DNA of 64,000 nucleotides from Pseudomonadales bacterium. GTDB lineage: Bacteria > Pseudomonadota > Gammaproteobacteria > Pseudomonadales > Pseudohongiellaceae. The notes under the pieces were generated by a model, which saw nothing but the letters and a program-made list of their open reading frames with translations, was not told the origin of the DNA and did not search any database. This document shows positions 43,486 through 51,720 of the stretch, piece after piece (within the stretch, counting starts at the first letter, position 1; each line of letters opens with the position of its first letter). The stretch is taken from positions 639,001 through 703,000 of the forward strand of contig JACKOH010000001.1 of the NCBI GenBank assembly GCA_024234395.1. The letters are read 5' to 3'. A program made the translations under genes and the position numbers.

Positions 43486-45130
43486 TAGTCTGGGATTGCG
43501 CGAATCCGTCAGCCTCCTGGCAGTCTTGCTGCTGTTCGGTGGGTTGTTCCTCGGATCGTCTGATGTCACGGCGCAGGGACTTTCCATTCAACAACGCATT
43601 CTGATGCCCGGGCCGTTGGCTGAGGACCATGCAGAGCTCGAGGCGAACTGCGAAAATTGCCATTCTCCATTTGAACGGCAGGAGATGAGTACACTCTGTC
43701 TCACCTGCCACGAAGATGTCGCAGAGGATCGGATTTCAGTGCAGGGTTTTCATGGCGAGAATCCTCTGGCCTCTGTCAATCCCTGTGAATCCTGCCACAC
43801 CGACCACGAGGGTCGTGATTACGATATAACCGGGTTGCTGCCGGACACGTTCGATCACTCCGAGACCAGATTTACGTTGGAGGGAGCGCATACGCGACTG
43901 GTTTGTGACAGCTGTCATATCGACGATCAGCAATTCAGGGAGGCTCCGGCAGAGTGCGCCACCTGTCACGAGGACCAGGACATTCATGCCGGTGCTCTGG
44001 GACAGCTTTGCGACAGCTGTCATCAAAGCCAGAGCTGGCAACAACTCCAGGAATTTGATCACGATACAACTGATTTTGCACTGGAGGGTGAACATGTCGG
44101 TGTGCCTTGCGCCGGCTGTCATCTGGGTCAGCAATTTGAATTCCCTGAGACTGGCTGCATTACCTGTCATTCCCTGACCGATGTGCATGGCGGCGGATAT
44201 GGCGATAACTGTGATGGTTGCCACACCGTCCAGGGATGGGAAGAGGTAAGTTTCAACCATGACGAAACCGGTTACCCATTGGAAGGGGCTCATGAAAACA
44301 CTGAATGCGTTTCCTGTCATGAAGTGGACCAGTTAGGTAACTCAACTGTGTCTGATTCGTATTTTCAATCCCGATCCGGAACCGCGGTCGGCGGTGAACT
44401 GCGTATCTGCCTGGATTGCCATGCTGACGATGATCTGCATTTCGGCCGCAATGGTGAAGCCTGTGAATCCTGTCATCTGACCAGTCGCTGGCAGGAAGTG
44501 AACTTCGACCACGACATCGACACCGACTATCCGCTGACTGACGCTCACGCTGAGGCAGAGTGCACCCAATGCCATACCGGCACCCTCACCGACCCACTGG
44601 ATCGCCGGTGCATTGCCTGTCATCTGGCAGACGATATTCACCAGGATATCGGTATGGAGACCTGCGAGTCCTGTCATGATGGGTCTAAGTGGACTACCGC
44701 CAGTTCATTTGATCATGACTTCACCAGCTTTCCACTGCTGGGAATGCACCAGATCGCACCTTGTGAGAGTTGTCATCTGGATTCCCGCATGATCAGCACC
44801 GAGACTGATTGCGTGAGTTGTCACGCCACAGACGATTTTCATCAGCGCAGTGTGGGAGAGGCATGTGGCACTTGTCATACACCCAACGCCTGGGAGATCT
44901 GGCAATTCGATCATTCTCAGCAGACTGAATTCATCCTTGACGGCAGCCACGCCGGACTCTCCTGTGATTCCTGTCATTTCACCGATTCAGCACCGGCTGA
45001 TACTCCCGATCAATGTGGCTCCTGCCATCTCGATGACGATATCCACCGAGGGCAGTTCGGGCAGTCCTGTGAGCAATGCCATAACACAAGTGACTTTTCT
45101 GAAATCATTCTGACGGGGCGCCGCTTATGA
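43460..45130 (+). CDS. 21-haem cytochrome c
   Basis: This 556-residue exported protein has a hydrophobic signal sequence around residues 17-38 (ending SDVTA-QG) and 21 CXXCH haem-attachment motifs by my count, one per ~26 residues. Most haem pairs follow the spelling F-(D/N)-H-D...C-x-x-C-H, and the extra histidines (e.g. FDHDTTDFALEGEHVGVPCAGC, shortened) can supply distal ligands for bis-His haems. It is predicted to be a periplasmic electron carrier. It overlaps the upstream gene by 26 bases and the downstream giant cytochrome by four (ATGA), so expression is coupled. No catalytic cytochrome family was recognised. Confidence 0.85.
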   Translation: MLLRFTCISSLGLRESVSLLAVLLLFGGLFLGSSDVTAQGLSIQQRILMPGPLAEDHAELEANCENCHSPFERQEMSTLCLTCHEDVAEDRISVQGFHGENPLASVNPCESCHTDHEGRDYDITGLLPDTFDHSETRFTLEGAHTRLVCDSCHIDDQQFREAPAECATCHEDQDIHAGALGQLCDSCHQSQSWQQLQEFDHDTTDFALEGEHVGVPCAGCHLGQQFEFPETGCITCHSLTDVHGGGYGDNCDGCHTVQGWEEVSFNHDETGYPLEGAHENTECVSCHEVDQLGNSTVSDSYFQSRSGTAVGGELRICLDCHADDDLHFGRNGEACESCHLTSRWQEVNFDHDIDTDYPLTDAHAEAECTQCHTGTLTDPLDRRCIACHLADDIHQDIGMETCESCHDGSKWTTASSFDHDFTSFPLLGMHQIAPCESCHLDSRMISTETDCVSCHATDDFHQRSVGEACGTCHTPNAWEIWQFDHSQQTEFILDGSHAGLSCDSCHFTDSAPADTPDQCGSCHLDDDIHRGQFGQSCEQCHNTSDFSEIILTGRRL

Positions 45131-48100
45131 AGTGTATGCTGCGAATTGTTCCGGTGCTGATCCTCATCGCTCTGGGCAATACGGTATCAGCCCAGAACAG
45201 TTCGACTTCGTTACTGCCGTTTGATCACGGCAATGTGGGGTTTGAACTGGACATGGCGCATACCTTTGTGCCGTGTGAATCCTGTCACGTGGATGGTCAG
45301 TTCCAGGGCACGCCAACTGAATGTGCTCTTTGCCATAGTGTTAATACACCAGTTAATGCCACCGCCAAACCAGTTTCACACCTGGCCTCGTCGGATGATT
45401 GCGCTACCTGTCATACGGATACGGCCTGGGAAAATACCGTGTTTGTAGACCACGATCAGGTGCTGGGAGATTGCGTCACCTGCCATGACGGAACCACTGC
45501 CGAGGGAAGGTCCCTGAATCACGTGGAAACCAGCGAAGCCTGTGATAGTTGCCATTTGAACAGTGCCTGGTCTCCGGCTTCATTTAGTCACCAGGGCATT
45601 GTCGACGGTTGTGTCACCTGTCATGACGGAAGCACGGCGGATGGCAAGACCCTGGATCATATCCAGACCACCGACAGTTGCGAGTCCTGTCATAACACCG
45701 GCACCTGGGAGACCGCGCTGGTCGATCACACGGCAGTGCTGGGCAGTTGCTCCACCTGCCATGATGGGGCGACCGCGACCGGAAAGGACCTGAATCATAT
45801 TCCAACGACCGCGGAGTGCGACAGCTGTCACCTGACCACGTCCTGGAATACGGCGACCTTCAATCACGAGGGCATTGTCGACGGTTGTGTCACCTGTCAT
45901 GACGGGACCACGGCCGATGGCAAGACCCTGGATCATATCCAGACCACCGACAGTTGCGAGTCCTGTCATAACACCGGCACCTGGGAGACCGCGCTGGTCG
46001 ATCACACGGCAGTGCTGGGCAGTTGCTCCACCTGCCATGATGGGGCGACCGCGACCGGAAAGGACCTGAACCATATTCCAACGACCGCGGAGTGCGACAG
46101 CTGTCACCTGACCACGTCCTGGAATACGGCGACCTTCAATCACGAGGGCATTGTCGACGGTTGTGTCACCTGTCATGACGGAAGCACGGCGGATGGCAAG
46201 ACCCTGGATCATATCCAGACCACCGACAGTTGCGAGTCCTGTCATAACACCGGCACCTGGGAGACCGCGCTGGTCGATCACACGGCAGTGCTGGGCAGTT
46301 GCTCCACCTGCCATGATGGGGCGACCGCGACCGGAAAGGACCTGAATCATATTCCAACGACCGCGGAGTGCGACAGCTGTCACCTGACCACGTCCTGGAA
46401 TACGGCGACCTTCAATCACGAGGGCATTGTCGACGGTTGTGTCACCTGTCATGACGGAAGCACGGCGGATGGCAAGACCCTGGATCATATCCAGACCACC
46501 GACAGTTGCGAGTCCTGTCATAACACCGGCACCTGGGAGACCGCGCTGGTCGATCACACGGCAGTGCTGGGCAGTTGCTCCACCTGCCATGATGGGGCGA
46601 CCGCGACCGGAAAGGACCTGAATCATATTCCAACGACCGCGGAGTGCGACAGCTGTCACCTGACCACGTCCTGGAATACGGCGACCTTCAATCACGAGGG
46701 CATTGTCGACGGTTGTGTCACCTGTCATGACGGAAGCACGGCGGATGGCAAGACCCTGGATCATATCCAGACCACCGACAGTTGCGAGTCCTGTCATAAC
46801 ACCGGCACCTGGGAGACCGCGCTGGTCGATCACACGGCAGTGCTGGGCAGTTGCTCCACCTGCCATGATGGGGCGACCGCGACCGGAAAGGACCTGAACC
46901 ATATTCCAACGACCGCGGAGTGCGACAGCTGTCACCTGACCACGTCCTGGAATACGGCGACCTTCAATCACGAGGGCATTGTCGACGGTTGTGTCACCTG
47001 TCATGACGGAAGCACGGCGGATGGCAAGACCCTGGATCATATCCAGACCACCGACAGTTGCGAGTCCTGTCATAACACCGGCACCTGGGAGACCGCGCTG
47101 GTCGATCACACGGCAGTGCTGGGCAGTTGCTCCACCTGCCATGATGGGGCGACCGCGACCGGAAAGGACCTGAATCATATTCCAACGACCGCGGAGTGCG
47201 ACAGCTGTCACCTGACCACGTCCTGGAATACGGCGACCTTCAATCACGAGGGCATTGTCGACGGTTGTGTCACCTGTCATGACGGGACCACGGCCGATGG
47301 CAAGACCCTGGATCATATCCAGACCACCGACAGTTGCGAGTCCTGTCATAACACCGGCACCTGGGAGACCGCGCTGGTCGATCACACGGCGGTGCTGGGC
47401 AGTTGCTCCACCTGTCATGATGGGGCGACCGCGACCGGAAAGGACCTGAACCATATTCCAACGACCGCGGAGTGCGACAGCTGTCACCTGACCACGTCCT
47501 GGAATACGGCGACCTTCAATCACGAGGGCATTGTCGACGGTTGTGTCACCTGTCATGACGGGACCACGGCCGATGGCAAGACCCTGGATCATATCCAGAC
47601 CACCGACAGTTGCGAGTCCTGTCATAACACCGGCACCTGGGAGACCGCGCTGGTCGATCACACGGCAGTGCTGGGCAGTTGCTCCACCTGCCATGATGGG
47701 GCGACCGCGACCGGAAAGGACCTGAACCATATTCCAACGACCGCGGAGTGCGACAGCTGTCACCTGACCACGTCCTGGAATACGGCGACCTTCAATCACG
47801 AGGGCATTGTCGACGGTTGTGTCACCTGTCATGACGGAAGCACGGCGGATGGCAAGACCCTGGATCATATCCAGACCACCGACAGTTGCGAGTCCTGTCA
47901 TAACACCGGCACCTGGGAGACCGCGCTGGTCGATCACACGGCAGTGCTGGGCAGTTGCTCCACCTGCCATGATGGGGCGACCGCGACCGGAAAGGACCTG
48001 AACCATATTCCAACGACCGCGGAGTGCGACAGCTGTCACCTGACCACGTCCTGGAATACGGCGACCTTCAATCACGAGGGCATTGTCGACGGTTGTGTCA

Positions 48101-49617
48101 CCTGTCATGACGGGACCACGGCCGATGGCAAGACCCTGGATCATATCCAGACCACCGACAGTTGCGAGTCCTGTCATAACACCGGCACCTGGGAGACCGC
48201 GCTGGTCGATCACACGGCGGTGCTGGGCAGTTGCTCCACCTGTCATGATGGGGCGACCGCGACCGGAAAGGACCTGAACCATATTCCAACGACCGCGGAG
48301 TGCGACAGCTGTCACCTGACCACGTCCTGGAATACGGCGACCTTCAATCACGAGGGCATTGTCGACGGTTGTGTCACCTGTCATGACGGAAGCACGGCGG
48401 ATGGCAAGACCCTGGATCATATCCAGACCACCGACAGTTGCGAGTCCTGTCATAACACCGGCACCTGGGAGACCGCGCTGGTCGATCACACGGCAGTGCT
48501 GGGCAGTTGCTCCACCTGTCATGATGGGGCGACCGCGACCGGAAAGGACCTGAATCATATTCCAACGACCGCGGAGTGCGACAGCTGTCACCTGACCACG
48601 TCCTGGAATACGGCGACCTTCAATCACGAGGGCATTGTCGACGGTTGTGTCACCTGTCATGACGGGACCACGGCGGATGGCAAGACCCTGGATCATATCC
48701 AGACCACCGACAGTTGCGAGTCCTGTCATAACACCGGCACCTGGGAGACCGCGCTGGTCGATCACACGGCAGTGCTGGGCAGTTGCTCCACCTGTCACGA
48801 TGACGTGACGGCAACGGGTAAGGATCTCAATCACATTCCCACCACTGCCGAATGCGACAGCTGTCACCTGACCACGGCATGGACACCGGCAACCTTCAAT
48901 CACGACGGCATTGTCGACGGTTGTGTGACCTGCCATGACGGGACCACGGCGGATGGCAAGACCCTGGATCATATCCAGACCACGGACAGTTGTGAGTCCT
49001 GTCATTCCACCGTGGCCTGGGAAACGTCCCTTGTTGATCACAACGAGGTCCTGGGCAGCTGTGTCACCTGTCATGATGGCGTCACGGCAATGGGACAGGA
49101 TCTGGATCATGTCACGACCTCGGCCGAGTGTGACACCTGTCATTCCACGATTGCCTGGACACCGGCGATCTTTGATCACAGCACTATTACCGACGGATGC
49201 GCCGGGTGTCACAATGGTTCCACCGCAACCGGTCAGGATCCTGATCACTTTGGCACTGCGCAGGAATGCAATGTCTGCCATCTGACCACATCCTGGTTGC
49301 CGGACACCTTTGTGCACCTGACTGCCAATTATCCCGGTGACCACCGGGCCAATCTCGCCTGTACTTCCTGTCATGAAACAAACAGTGAAATAGTGACCTG
49401 GGATTTCCCGGCTTATGCACCGGATTGTGCCGGCTGCCACGCCAATGATTACCGGTCCGGTGAGCACAAGAAAGTGGATACACCGCGAATCAACTACACG
49501 GTGTCCGAACTGCGTGACTGTGCTGGTGCGTGTCACGAATACACCGATACTACTTTGACAACCATACGTGAGTTCAGGGTCGGAGAACATCGAGTGAGGG
49601 ACAGTAGTTTTGACTAA
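45127..49617 (+). CDS. Giant 61-haem cytochrome c built of tandem tetrahaem units
   Basis: The protein has 1496 residues: a signal peptide (cleaved near VSA-QN), a 130-residue start domain with five CXXCH motifs, then twelve tandem 92-residue units from residue 158, a diverged thirteenth and a C-terminal domain. Each unit has four motifs (CVTCH, CESCH, CSTCH, CDSCH) and four extra histidines (TLDH, LVDH, DLNH, TFNH), enough for four bis-His haems. I count 61 CXXCH in all, plus one CX3CH (CAGACH, bases 49519-49536). Such a chain could hold haems in close contact over a long distance, like a wire. It presumably lies in the periplasm or, via the barrel protein encoded next, at the cell surface; location and function are inferred. 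Confidence 0.88.
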   Translation: MKCMLRIVPVLILIALGNTVSAQNSSTSLLPFDHGNVGFELDMAHTFVPCESCHVDGQFQGTPTECALCHSVNTPVNATAKPVSHLASSDDCATCHTDTAWENTVFVDHDQVLGDCVTCHDGTTAEGRSLNHVETSEACDSCHLNSAWSPASFSHQGIVDGCVTCHDGSTADGKTLDHIQTTDSCESCHNTGTWETALVDHTAVLGSCSTCHDGATATGKDLNHIPTTAECDSCHLTTSWNTATFNHEGIVDGCVTCHDGTTADGKTLDHIQTTDSCESCHNTGTWETALVDHTAVLGSCSTCHDGATATGKDLNHIPTTAECDSCHLTTSWNTATFNHEGIVDGCVTCHDGSTADGKTLDHIQTTDSCESCHNTGTWETALVDHTAVLGSCSTCHDGATATGKDLNHIPTTAECDSCHLTTSWNTATFNHEGIVDGCVTCHDGSTADGKTLDHIQTTDSCESCHNTGTWETALVDHTAVLGSCSTCHDGATATGKDLNHIPTTAECDSCHLTTSWNTATFNHEGIVDGCVTCHDGSTADGKTLDHIQTTDSCESCHNTGTWETALVDHTAVLGSCSTCHDGATATGKDLNHIPTTAECDSCHLTTSWNTATFNHEGIVDGCVTCHDGSTADGKTLDHIQTTDSCESCHNTGTWETALVDHTAVLGSCSTCHDGATATGKDLNHIPTTAECDSCHLTTSWNTATFNHEGIVDGCVTCHDGTTADGKTLDHIQTTDSCESCHNTGTWETALVDHTAVLGSCSTCHDGATATGKDLNHIPTTAECDSCHLTTSWNTATFNHEGIVDGCVTCHDGTTADGKTLDHIQTTDSCESCHNTGTWETALVDHTAVLGSCSTCHDGATATGKDLNHIPTTAECDSCHLTTSWNTATFNHEGIVDGCVTCHDGSTADGKTLDHIQTTDSCESCHNTGTWETALVDHTAVLGSCSTCHDGATATGKDLNHIPTTAECDSCHLTTSWNTATFNHEGIVDGCVTCHDGTTADGKTLDHIQTTDSCESCHNTGTWETALVDHTAVLGSCSTCHDGATATGKDLNHIPTTAECDSCHLTTSWNTATFNHEGIVDGCVTCHDGSTADGKTLDHIQTTDSCESCHNTGTWETALVDHTAVLGSCSTCHDGATATGKDLNHIPTTAECDSCHLTTSWNTATFNHEGIVDGCVTCHDGTTADGKTLDHIQTTDSCESCHNTGTWETALVDHTAVLGSCSTCHDDVTATGKDLNHIPTTAECDSCHLTTAWTPATFNHDGIVDGCVTCHDGTTADGKTLDHIQTTDSCESCHSTVAWETSLVDHNEVLGSCVTCHDGVTAMGQDLDHVTTSAECDTCHSTIAWTPAIFDHSTITDGCAGCHNGSTATGQDPDHFGTAQECNVCHLTTSWLPDTFVHLTANYPGDHRANLACTSCHETNSEIVTWDFPAYAPDCAGCHANDYRSGEHKKVDTPRINYTVSELRDCAGACHEYTDTTLTTIREFRVGEHRVRDSSFD
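45598..48909 (+). repeat. Twelve 276-bp in-frame tandem repeats
   Basis: Exactly twelve 276-base units (92 codons) begin at 45598 and every 276 bases thereafter to 48634. The first eleven differ at only a few positions, mainly GGAAGC/GGGACC at the start, GCAGTG/GCGGTG, TGCCAT/TGTCAT and AATCAT/AACCAT. The twelfth diverges in its second half, and a thirteenth (from 48910) is more diverged. The near-identity points to recent amplification or ongoing gene conversion, and makes the true copy number sensitive to assembly error. Confidence 0.95.
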
Positions 49618-51712
49618 CCGCAATTCGATTCAGTTGCTGGCGCAGTTTCCAGTATTCACTTTGCTGGTAATCCTGACCTGGATACAGTCCGCAATGGGAC
49701 AATCATTAAATGAAACCAACCGGCACAGTTCGATTTTTATTGCTCCCGAACTGGAACTGGGACGGGTAACCATCAGGTATCCTGTTACCGATTCGGTCAT
49801 GCACTGGTTGCGCGAAGTTCCTTTCCTGCTGAATGGGAAGGTGGCGTACATACTCGATCAGGGCGGGGAGGGGGAATACGACCCGATTCTGCATCTGGGT
49901 TTCTTCGAAAGCGAAGATTCGGCACTGGCTCTCTGGGATCAGATCTCCATGCCGGACTCGGACTGGCAGATCGGTCAGGTCTCGGATGCGCAGCACGAGG
50001 TTGTCATGTCGGAGCTCAGGGGCAGTGCCGATACGGCTGGTGGTTCTGCACCGCTGGTTTTCTACCTGTCGGCCGACAACGGTATCAGTCAGCAGTTGAC
50101 CACTGCAGAAATGCTGCAGACGGCGCGCGGTTATTATGATCAGGGCCAGTTCAAACAGGCGGCGCTGCATTATCACGTATTGGCCAGTATCGCCGATCAG
50201 GCCACGGCGGCGTGGGCGACCGAATTGATGGGCTTGAGCCTGGAACGACTGGGTAATTTCGAGCTTGCCCTGAATGCCTATCGACTGGTGCTGGATCGAT
50301 ATCCACAGGCAGCGGGAACACAGCGGGTAAGGCAACGAATGATGGGATTGCAGACCAGGGCGGATGATCCGCAACCGCGCCTGCGTCAGGCTGACGGCGG
50401 CAATGATTCCGGCAACTGGCGGATTCGTGGCGTGTTCGGACAGTACTACCGCACGCTCTACCGTGAATTGAATAACCAGGGCCGCGATGAAGTCATGTCA
50501 TTGTTGACCACGGATTTTGATTTCAGGGCCTCCCGGCAGACGTCGACTTATCGGCTGGAAACCCGCATCAATGGTTACTCCCTGGTTGACCGTCTGGACA
50601 GCAGTGATTCCGATTTGCGGGTCAAGCGCGCCTATCTTGAGTACGAACACCTAGATTCCGGTCTGGCACTTAAACTGGGCAGGCAGAGAGACTTCGACAG
50701 TGGCATGTTTACTTCGTTCGATGGTCTGACGGTCAGTTATCCGCTGTTAGATTCCCTGAGCCTTTCGGTCAGTGGTGGTAAACCGGTTTATTTTGCCGAC
50801 ATCTACGACGCTTTTGACTACAGTTTCTATGCCGCCAGCCTGGAATGGAAGCTCAATGAATCCTGGCAACTGGTTTCCTATTACAATAATCAGCAATTGA
50901 ATAATGTCACTGACAGGGAAGCGGTAGGTCTGCGCTTGAAGTTTAATAACGAGCGTTACAGCAGTTCGCTGCTGGTGGACTATGATGTCGCGTTTTCGGA
51001 ACTGAACAACATCATGTGGAATAGCAATATCCTGGTGACGGAAAATACCACGCTCAGTGCGGTAGTGGGCCAGCAGCACTCACCGTTCCTGACCGCTTCC
51101 AATATCCTCATCGGCCAGGCCGACCTGAATCTGGATGTTTATCTGCAATCCAAGGAGAACGTTGACTCGTTACTGGATGACGCGCTGGCAAGAACTTCAC
51201 TGAATCGCTATTACTCGTTGACAGTAAACAGTGTCCTCAGCGATGGACTGCGCTTTATCGGCAATTTCTATGACTCCACCCTGACCGATATTCCTTCATC
51301 CAGTTTTCTGCTGGGCGAGGAGGTTCAGTCCCAGTCTAACCTGGAGTTCAGCCAGAAATCCCTGAGCACTCAGATTATTAAGGACTCGCTGTTTTTCACC
51401 ACCGAAAGTACCGCAATCGGCTGGCGTATCAGTAACGGCAGTAACAGTAATTCGAACCAGCTGTTCATCAACGAGCGAATGCGGTTCGGTACGGCCTGGA
51501 CGGTAGCACCCAGGTTCAGTTATTCCATCATCGATTACCTGCAGAACAGTGATCGTCAGAACCAGACACGTTATAGCGTTAATGCCATCTATCGTCCCAA
51601 CCGCGCAACGGAATTTAATCTGGAGCTCGGGAACGAATCGATAGATCGGGATCTGGGCGGCGTAAACTTTGACAGTACCTTCCTGTTTCTCGGCTATCGA
51701 CTTATTTTTTGA
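49610..51712 (+). CDS. Outer-membrane beta-barrel-like protein with TPR, cytochrome operon
   Basis: This 700-residue protein has a signal peptide (to about residue 30, AMG-QS), an N-terminal alpha/beta domain, a TPR-like helical stretch (about residues 165-245, TARGYYDQGQFKQAALHYHVL) and a C-terminal half of alternating amphipathic strands ending in Phe (FLFLGYRLIF). That pattern is typical of outer-membrane barrels. In position it resembles the porin of MtrAB-type conduits that encase a multihaem cytochrome, but the sequence is not recognisably MtrB. It starts with TTG at 49610, behind GAGGGA, overlapping the cytochrome gene by eight bases. Confidence 0.7.
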   Translation: MTNRNSIQLLAQFPVFTLLVILTWIQSAMGQSLNETNRHSSIFIAPELELGRVTIRYPVTDSVMHWLREVPFLLNGKVAYILDQGGEGEYDPILHLGFFESEDSALALWDQISMPDSDWQIGQVSDAQHEVVMSELRGSADTAGGSAPLVFYLSADNGISQQLTTAEMLQTARGYYDQGQFKQAALHYHVLASIADQATAAWATELMGLSLERLGNFELALNAYRLVLDRYPQAAGTQRVRQRMMGLQTRADDPQPRLRQADGGNDSGNWRIRGVFGQYYRTLYRELNNQGRDEVMSLLTTDFDFRASRQTSTYRLETRINGYSLVDRLDSSDSDLRVKRAYLEYEHLDSGLALKLGRQRDFDSGMFTSFDGLTVSYPLLDSLSLSVSGGKPVYFADIYDAFDYSFYAASLEWKLNESWQLVSYYNNQQLNNVTDREAVGLRLKFNNERYSSSLLVDYDVAFSELNNIMWNSNILVTENTTLSAVVGQQHSPFLTASNILIGQADLNLDVYLQSKENVDSLLDDALARTSLNRYYSLTVNSVLSDGLRFIGNFYDSTLTDIPSSSFLLGEEVQSQSNLEFSQKSLSTQIIKDSLFFTTESTAIGWRISNGSNSNSNQLFINERMRFGTAWTVAPRFSYSIIDYLQNSDRQNQTRYSVNAIYRPNRATEFNLELGNESIDRDLGGVNFDSTFLFLGYRLIF

Positions 51713-51720
51713 GGGTTACC

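Noticed and set aside
45598..48909. CRISPR-like regular repetition.
   Set aside because: Units are 276 bases, contiguous, in-frame and without unique spacers, so this is a protein repeat.
45580..49623. A 1347-codon open frame antisense to the giant cytochrome, and many ~64-codon frames at 276-base spacing.
   Set aside because: They exist only because the repeat unit happens to lack stop codons in other frames; the copies inherit that. The plus frame has the signal peptide, CXXCH motifs and coupling to neighbours.
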